From Gemmatimonadota bacterium (GTDB taxonomy: Bacteria; Gemmatimonadota; Gemmatimonadetes; Gemmatimonadales; GWC2-71-9), in assembly GCA_016880225.1 (NCBI GenBank), contig JAEHDT010000107.1, positions 1 to 10,497 of the forward strand: a stretch of DNA of 10,497 nucleotides, written 5' to 3'. Within the stretch, counting starts at the first letter, position 1, and the number at the start of each line of letters is the position of its first letter. Shown in pieces: positions 6,662-10,497 of the stretch. The position numbers were made by a program, and so were the translations under genes. The notes beneath the pieces were generated by a model, which saw only the letters and a program-made list of their open reading frames with translations, did no database searches and was not told the origin of the DNA.

Positions 6662-7015
6662 ATGGCGACGATCCGGGAAGTGGTCGAGGCGCTGAGCCGC
6701 CGCAGCGGCGTGGACGCCGTGGTGGTGGTCGGCCGCGACGGCTTGCCGATCGACTCGCGCACCGCCGACGGCGTGGACGCCGAGAACGTCGCCGCGCTGT
6801 TGCCGTCGGTGATCAACGGCGTGACCCAGTTGGGCCAGGCGGGCGGGCGCGGCGAATTCGGCACCGGCGTGCTCGAGTTCGGCTCCGGGCTCGCCGTCGT
6901 CTCGGTGCTCAACGCCGAAGCGCTGCTCGTCGTCCTGGTTCGTCCGTCCACGAACGTTGGCGCGCTGCTGTACGATTTGCGCCGCCACCGCTCGGCGATC
7001 GCCGGCCTCCTCTGA
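6662..7015 (+). CDS. Roadblock/LC7 domain protein (MglB-like)
   Basis: A 117-aa protein that is one Roadblock/LC7 domain throughout. The N-terminal helix (IREVVEALSRRSGVDAVVVV) leads into the beta-hairpin VVVVGRDGLPIDS (20-32), a central helix with ENVAALLPSVINGVTQL (41-57), strands TGVLEFGSGLAVVSVL and ALLVVLV (87-93), and a final helix with NVGALLYDLRRHRSAIAGLL (98-117). Roadblock proteins dimerise and bind small Ras-like GTPases; MglB is the GTPase-activating protein of the polarity switch MglA. This protein is shorter than M. xanthus MglB (about 159 aa) and no MglA-type GTPase is visible here, so the partner is unknown. It is the first gene of the rightward group, and a response regulator follows after 15 nt. 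The ATG has no Shine-Dalgarno and probably starts a leaderless mRNA. Confidence 0.88.
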   Translation: MATIREVVEALSRRSGVDAVVVVGRDGLPIDSRTADGVDAENVAALLPSVINGVTQLGQAGGRGEFGTGVLEFGSGLAVVSVLNAEALLVVLVRPSTNVGALLYDLRRHRSAIAGLL

Positions 7016-7017
7016 GC

Positions 7018-7023
7018 GGGAGG
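7018..7023 (+). promoter_or_regulatory. Ribosome binding site deciding the TTG start of the response regulator
   Basis: GGGAGG lies 7 nt upstream of the TTG at 7031. There is no ATG before the conserved LLVVDDE segment, so this site is the main evidence for TTG as the start codon. Confidence 0.7.
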
Positions 7024-7030
7024 CGCCCTC

Positions 7031-7438
7031 TTGTCGCCTCCGCAGAGGCACCTCCTCGTCGTCGATGACGAGCCCCATATCGGGTTGCTGCTGCGCCCGC
7101 ACCTCGAGCGCCTCGGCTACCGCGTGAGTCTCGCCCGCACGCTCGCCGAGGCGCGCGGCGCCCTGGGCGATCGCACGGCGCCGCTCGACGCCATGCTCTT
7201 GGATCTGCATCTCCCCGACGGCTCCGGCCTCGATCTGCTGCACGAGCTGCGGGCCCGCAAGGCCACGCGCGAATTCCCGGTCATCGTGCTCACGGCAGAA
7301 GGCGAGGAGCGCGTGCTCGAAGAGGCCGAACGGCTCGGAGCCGAACTCCTGACCAAGCCGTTCAGCCCGACCAAGCTCACCGCGCGCGTCGCCGCGCTCT
7401 TGGGCGACGCCCCCACCGTACCGCCGGACATCCGATGA
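7031..7438 (+). CDS. Single-domain response regulator (CheY-like receiver)
   Basis: A 135-aa receiver domain with no output domain. The acidic pocket is VVDDE (Asp12, Asp13), the phospho-acceptor is Asp58 in AMLLDLHLPDGSGLDLL, the switch Thr is Thr88 in VIVLTAE and the conserved Lys is Lys109 in LLTKPFSP, so phosphorylation chemistry looks intact. About 15 residues (GDAPTVPPDIR and the preceding turn) follow the domain without a DNA-binding fold. Such regulators act through protein contacts or as phosphorelay intermediates. The TTG start is supported by GGGAGG 7 nt upstream. The gene lies between a Roadblock gene (15-nt gap) and manC (ATGA overlap). A cognate kinase is not on this strand; the histidine kinase at 3528-4709 is the only one in view, and pairing with it is a guess. 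Confidence 0.93.
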   Translation: MSPPQRHLLVVDDEPHIGLLLRPHLERLGYRVSLARTLAEARGALGDRTAPLDAMLLDLHLPDGSGLDLLHELRARKATREFPVIVLTAEGEERVLEEAERLGAELLTKPFSPTKLTARVAALLGDAPTVPPDIR

Positions 7439-8445
7439 GCATCTGGGCGGCGATCCTGGCGGGCGGTTCGGGGACGAGATTCTGGCCGCTCTCGACGCCC
7501 GAGCGGCCCAAGCAGCTGCTGCCGCTCGCCGGCGACCGGCCCTTGCTGGTACAGGCGGTGGAGCGACTCGACGGACTGGTCCCTCCCGAGCGCATCCTCG
7601 TGCTGACCGGCCCCTTCCTCGTGGACCAGGTGGCGCGGGTCGTCCCCCAGATTCCGCGGCCCCAGATCTTCGCGGAGCCGCGCGCCGCGTCCACCGCGCC
7701 GGCGCTCGCGTGGGCGGCGCACTGGATCTCCCAGCGCGACCCCGGGGGACAGATGCTGTCGCTGCACGCCGACTGGGCCGTGAGCGACGACCGGGCTTTC
7801 CGCGCCGCCGCCCGGCAGGCCGTCGCCGTCGCGACCGAGTACGATGTGCTCGTCACGGTCGGCGTCCGGCCCTCGCGCAACGAGACGGGATACGGCTACG
7901 TCATCCCGGCAAAGGCGCTGGGGGGAGCACGCACCGTCCGACGCTTCGTCGAAAAGCCGTCGGCCGCCCGGGCCGCGCTGCTGCGGCGCCAGGGCGCGCT
8001 CTGGAACACGGGTCTCTTCGCCTGGGGCGTCGCGCGCGTCCTGGGCGAGGCGGGCGCCTACGCGCGCGAGCTGAAGCCGGGTTGGCCCGCGCTCGCCGCG
8101 GGCGACGTCGCGGGCTTTTTCGCCGCGGTGCGGCCCGTGGCGGTCGACGTGGCGGTGCTCGAGCGGACCAAGCGCCTGGCGGTGGTCACGGGCACGTTCG
8201 CCTGGGACGACATCGGCTCGTGGGACGCCCTGCTGCGGATCCGTAAGCCCGACGCGCACGGCAATGTCGTGGTCGGCAATGTCACGGTGGCGGACGACGT
8301 GCGTCGCTCGGTGATCTGGTCCGAGAGCGAGCACATGGCGGTCGTCGCGCTCGAAGACATGATCGTGGTGCGCGCCAACGGGCATACCCTCGTGATGCCC
8401 ATGGGACACGCCGAGCGATTGAAGGAGCTCGTGCGGCGGCTGTGA
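7435..8445 (+). CDS. manC: Mannose-1-phosphate guanylyltransferase (single-domain ManC)
   Basis: Forms GDP-mannose from mannose 1-phosphate and GTP, the precursor for mannose, fucose and related residues in surface polysaccharides and glycoconjugates. At 336 aa it is the short type without a C-terminal phosphomannose isomerase domain. The signature GGSGTRFWPLSTPERPKQLL (10-29) carries the nucleotide-binding loop and the catalytic Arg and Lys. Further blocks are EPRAASTAPA (81-90, usually EP..NTAPA), ETGYGYV (150-156), FVEKP (171-175), WNTGLFAW (190-197) and FAWDDIGSWDAL (255-266). One block is unusual: where the family has PSDH or PADH, this protein has SLHADWAV (109-116), keeping the metal-binding Asp (113) but with Trp in place of His. 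The start overlaps the response-regulator stop as ATGA and the end overlaps the next gene as GTGA. Related sugar nucleotidyltransferases cannot be fully excluded. Confidence 0.92.
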   Translation: MSIWAAILAGGSGTRFWPLSTPERPKQLLPLAGDRPLLVQAVERLDGLVPPERILVLTGPFLVDQVARVVPQIPRPQIFAEPRAASTAPALAWAAHWISQRDPGGQMLSLHADWAVSDDRAFRAAARQAVAVATEYDVLVTVGVRPSRNETGYGYVIPAKALGGARTVRRFVEKPSAARAALLRRQGALWNTGLFAWGVARVLGEAGAYARELKPGWPALAAGDVAGFFAAVRPVAVDVAVLERTKRLAVVTGTFAWDDIGSWDALLRIRKPDAHGNVVVGNVTVADDVRRSVIWSESEHMAVVALEDMIVVRANGHTLVMPMGHAERLKELVRRL

Positions 8446-9617
8446 CGCCCGCCCTCTATCTGCTCGATCCCGAGCCCGCGCCTCCCTGGGTGCCGTTCGC
8501 CGGCGCGCGCCCGTTGTGCGAGCTGCGGGCCGGGGCGCACCTGATACGCGAGCGGTGGGAGACCTTCGTCGGCACGGAAGCCGCCGGTATCTTCGCCCTG
8601 CCCCACCTCACCGGCTTCTCCGAGCCCGGGGTGCCGCCGGTGAGCGGCCGCCGTCCGGTGCCGGGACCCGCCGTGATCGGCTCCTCGACGTTCGCGCCCT
8701 CCGGGCTCGCGCCCGCCCTTTCGGACGGCGCGTTCCGCCTCACCAGCGGGGGCATCACCGTGGGCTGGGGCATCGGGCCCGGTGCCACGTGGGACGGCCC
8801 CCAACCGCACGCGGCGGCCGTCGAGGTATCGGGGATGGTGCTCCACGGCGTCTACGACTTGCTCCCGGCGCTCGAGCGCCTGCTGCCGGACGATCTGCGC
8901 GCGCTGCTCGGCGACACCGATCCGCTGCCGGCGGGGAGCATCGTGCTCGGTGATCCCGCCGCGATCGCTATGCGCGACGCCGCCGTGGAGCCGGGCGTCG
9001 TTTTCGACGCGCGCCACGGCCCGGTGGTGATCGAGAGCGGCGCGGAGATCCGCGCCGGCACGCGGCTCGAGGGCCCGCTCTGGATCGGCGCGAACGCGCA
9101 CGTGCTCGGCGGCCCGGTGCGCGCCTCCGCGATCGGCCCGCGCGTGAACGTGCGCGGTGAGGTGTCGAGCTGCGTGTTCCTGGGGTACGCCAACAAAGCG
9201 CACGACGGCTTCGTCGGCCACTCGGTCATCGGGCGGTGGGCCAACCTCGGCGCGGGCACCATCACCTCGAACCTGAAGAACACCTACGGCCGGGTACGCC
9301 TCGAGGTCGCCACGACGGTCCTCGAGACCGACCTGCAATTCCTCGGCAGCCTCATCGGCGATCACGCCAAGACCGCCATCGGCACGTTGCTCTCCACGGG
9401 AACGGTGATCGGTACCGGGGCCAGCGTGTTCGACGCGGTGCGCGCCCCGAAGTACGTGCCGCCGTTCGCCTGGGGAGGGGGCGCCGGCAACGGCGCCCGG
9501 ATGACCAGGGACGGATTCGTGAAGGTGGCCGGGCGCGTACTGCCGCGGCGCGACGTCGTGGTGGACGAGGCGATGCGCGGCCTCCTCGGGCGCGTGTACG
9601 ACTGGGCCATGCGCTGA
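8442..9617 (+). CDS. GlmU-like protein: short nucleotidyltransferase-like domain plus left-handed beta-helix acyltransferase
   Basis: A 391-aa protein resembling the alternative bacterial GlmU group common in Bacteroidetes, proposed to make UDP-GlcNAc by acetylating glucosamine 1-phosphate and attaching UMP. The N-terminal domain (about 1-150) shows the group's typical ARPLCELRAGAHLIRERWE (22-40) but lacks the GxGTRM loop of classical GlmU. From about 165 to 335 hexapeptide repeats form a left-handed beta-helix (VVIESGAEIRAGTRLEGPLWIG, then GPRVNVRGE). The block HDGFVGHSVIGRWANLGAGT (254-273) aligns with the GlmU acetyltransferase site: His254 takes the place of catalytic His363 of E. coli, 14 residues before the Asn of N(I/L)GAG. 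SNLKN follows at 276-280. The GTG start overlaps manC as GTGA. UDP-GlcNAc synthesis is the family proposal; an acyltransferase acting on another sugar for surface glycans is the alternative. Confidence 0.87.
   Translation: MTPALYLLDPEPAPPWVPFAGARPLCELRAGAHLIRERWETFVGTEAAGIFALPHLTGFSEPGVPPVSGRRPVPGPAVIGSSTFAPSGLAPALSDGAFRLTSGGITVGWGIGPGATWDGPQPHAAAVEVSGMVLHGVYDLLPALERLLPDDLRALLGDTDPLPAGSIVLGDPAAIAMRDAAVEPGVVFDARHGPVVIESGAEIRAGTRLEGPLWIGANAHVLGGPVRASAIGPRVNVRGEVSSCVFLGYANKAHDGFVGHSVIGRWANLGAGTITSNLKNTYGRVRLEVATTVLETDLQFLGSLIGDHAKTAIGTLLSTGTVIGTGASVFDAVRAPKYVPPFAWGGGAGNGARMTRDGFVKVAGRVLPRRDVVVDEAMRGLLGRVYDWAMR
9479..9498 (+). other. Perfect 8-bp hairpin with GCAA tetraloop inside the GlmU-like gene
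   Basis: GGGCGCCG and CGGCGCCC pair perfectly around GCAA, a GNRA-type loop, within the codons of the Gly-rich turn GGGAGNGA (residues about 346-353). There is no T-run after it, so it is not an intrinsic terminator. It may be only a consequence of GC-rich glycine and alanine codons. Confidence 0.4.
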
Positions 9618-9673
9618 GCTTCGTGCTCGTCCGGTTGCCCCTCGCCCCACCCCTGCGCACATTGTCCAGGCTC
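9618..9673 (+). other. 56-nt gap before the Ser/Thr kinase
   Basis: No terminator-like hairpin with a T-run and no convincing promoter is visible. The only candidate is TTGCCC (9635-9640) with a poor -10 such as CATTGT (9660-9665) at 19-nt spacing, again about 8 nt before the ATG. Read-through from the upstream operon is therefore possible. The Shine-Dalgarno is weak (AGG three nt before the ATG). Confidence 0.35.
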
Positions 9674-10497
9674 ATGCCAGAAACAGACCAGTACCGGCGG
9701 GTCGGCAAGTTCGAGCTCCACGAGCTCATCGGCGAAGGCGCCATGGGCACCGTGTGGAAAGCGTACGACTCGGTCATCCGTCGCTACGTCGCGCTCAAGC
9801 TGCTGTCGCGCGCCGGCCGCACCGCCGACGCGCGGGAGCGGTTCTTGCGCGAGGCCCGCGCCGCCGGCGCGCTGCAGCACCCGAACATCATCACCATCTA
9901 CGATCTGGGAGAATCCGACGGCCAGTTGTTCATCGCGATGGAGCTGGTCGACGGACGCGACCTGAGCTCGCTGATCGCGCTGAGCGAACCGTTCGCACTC
10001 GAGCGCAAGCTCGACATTGTGATCGAGGTCCTGCAGGGGCTGTCCTACGCGCACGACCGCGGCGTGATCCACCGCGACATCAAGCCGTCGAACGTCCGCA
10101 TCGGCGCCGACGGGTCGGTCAAGATCATGGACTTCGGCATCGCGCGCCTGCAGTCCGCCGACGTGTCGGGCTCGGGTGCCATCGTCGGGACGCCGACGTA
10201 CATGGCGCCGGAGCAGATCACGAACGGTGCGATCACGCCGGCCACCGACCTGTTCGCCGTCGGCTGTCTCCTCTACGAGCTCCTCGCCTACCGGAAGCCG
10301 TTCGAAGCCGAAACGGTGCATGGCGTCCTGTACCAGGTGCTGACGACCGACCCGAAGCCGTTGCGCACGATGGCGCCGTCGATCCCCGCAGCGCTCGAAC
10401 GCGTGGTGGCGAAGGCGATGAACAAGGTGCCAGAGGAGCGCTACGAGACCGCGCGGCAGATGCAGTCGGCGCTGTTCAGCATCCGGGCGGCGCTGTC
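9674..10497 (+). CDS. Ser/Thr protein kinase, Pkn/Hanks type (3'-truncated by window)
   Basis: Bacterial eukaryotic-like kinase that phosphorylates Ser/Thr on protein substrates. The kinase fold begins at about residue 11 (VGKFELHELIGEGAMG). All catalytic elements are present: glycine loop GEGAMGTV (20-27), Lys42 in VALKLL, Glu60 in FLREARAAGALQHPNI, HRDIKPSN (133-140, catalytic Asp135, Asn140; Arg before Asp makes it an RD kinase), DFGIA (153-157), activation segment with GTPTYMAPEQ (172-181) and the DLFAVGCLLYELL helix F segment. The catalytic domain ends near residue 270 (ERYETARQMQSALFSI), where the window stops after 274 codons. What follows, such as a membrane helix, TPR or PASTA repeats, is not visible. 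The ATG at 9674 is the natural start just before the fold; an in-frame TTG lies at 9662. It follows the GlmU-like gene by 56 nt, so co-transcription is possible but less certain than for the overlapping genes. Confidence 0.96.
   Translation, partial: MPETDQYRRVGKFELHELIGEGAMGTVWKAYDSVIRRYVALKLLSRAGRTADARERFLREARAAGALQHPNIITIYDLGESDGQLFIAMELVDGRDLSSLIALSEPFALERKLDIVIEVLQGLSYAHDRGVIHRDIKPSNVRIGADGSVKIMDFGIARLQSADVSGSGAIVGTPTYMAPEQITNGAITPATDLFAVGCLLYELLAYRKPFEAETVHGVLYQVLTTDPKPLRTMAPSIPAALERVVAKAMNKVPEERYETARQMQSALFSIRAAL

Noticed and set aside
6569..7243. Extension of the lipoprotein frame upstream through the divergent control region
   Set aside because: It would run antisense through the Roadblock and receiver genes and place the signal peptide in mid-protein; the ATG at 6568 sits exactly before the signal peptide.
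9618..9673. Possible intrinsic terminator between the GlmU-like gene and the kinase
   Set aside because: No stem-loop followed by a T-run is present in the 56 nt.
7117..10321. Long minus-strand open frames (7117-8409, 8058-9662, 9362-10321)
   Set aside because: Each is antisense to a conserved gene (receiver/ManC, GlmU-like, Ser/Thr kinase) and has shadow composition without motifs.
1..10497. tRNA genes, CRISPR repeats, insertion-sequence ends or phage genes
   Set aside because: I found no cloverleaf-like segment, no regularly spaced repeats, no transposase or integrase, and no long terminal inverted or direct repeats. The window is ordinary chromosomal gene content apart from the items listed.

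Overview
The window is about 70% G+C and densely packed with protein-coding genes. I see eleven protein genes, no RNA genes, no mobile elements and no CRISPR array. The gene content fits a high-GC bacterium, and Gemmatimonadota is my best guess. That guess rests on an alternative Bacteroidetes-type GlmU-like protein, a Roadblock/LC7 protein, a HAMP-less histidine kinase, a Pkn-type Ser/Thr kinase and an indirect Gln-tRNA/Asn-tRNA amidotransferase. It is inferred from gene family content only, since no rRNA is present.

Layout: two gene groups diverge from one short control region at about 6569-6661. To the left, on the minus strand, runs a six-gene block. In transcription order it is: a small predicted lipoprotein (6568-5996), serS (5991-4699), a membrane sensor histidine kinase (4709-3528), a UvrD/PcrA helicase (3531-1285), gatC (1288-983) and gatA (986 to the window edge, C-terminus missing). 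Neighbouring genes are 4 nt apart or overlap by 4 or 11 nt, so the block almost certainly is one operon. It joins translation (SerS, GatCA), DNA repair (UvrD) and an orphan envelope-sensing kinase.

To the right, on the plus strand, are a Roadblock/LC7 protein (6662-7015), a single-domain response regulator (7031-7438), a mannose-1-phosphate guanylyltransferase (7435-8445), a GlmU-like nucleotidyltransferase/left-handed beta-helix protein (8442-9617) and, after a 56-nt gap, a Ser/Thr protein kinase (9674 to the window edge, truncated). The middle three genes are joined by 4-nt overlaps. This cluster puts small signalling proteins next to two sugar-nucleotide enzymes. A link between signalling and surface-glycan precursor supply is plausible but is inferred from position only.

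The divergent control region holds a perfect 14-nt palindrome that covers the -35 box of a predicted promoter for the leftward operon and sits just upstream of a predicted promoter for the rightward one. Both predicted promoters lie so close to their first ATG that the transcripts would be leaderless or nearly so. Six of the eleven genes start with GTG or TTG. I see no clearly new defence or mobile system. The most interesting features are the control region, the Roadblock/REC/sugar-nucleotide cluster and the kinase embedded in a housekeeping operon.
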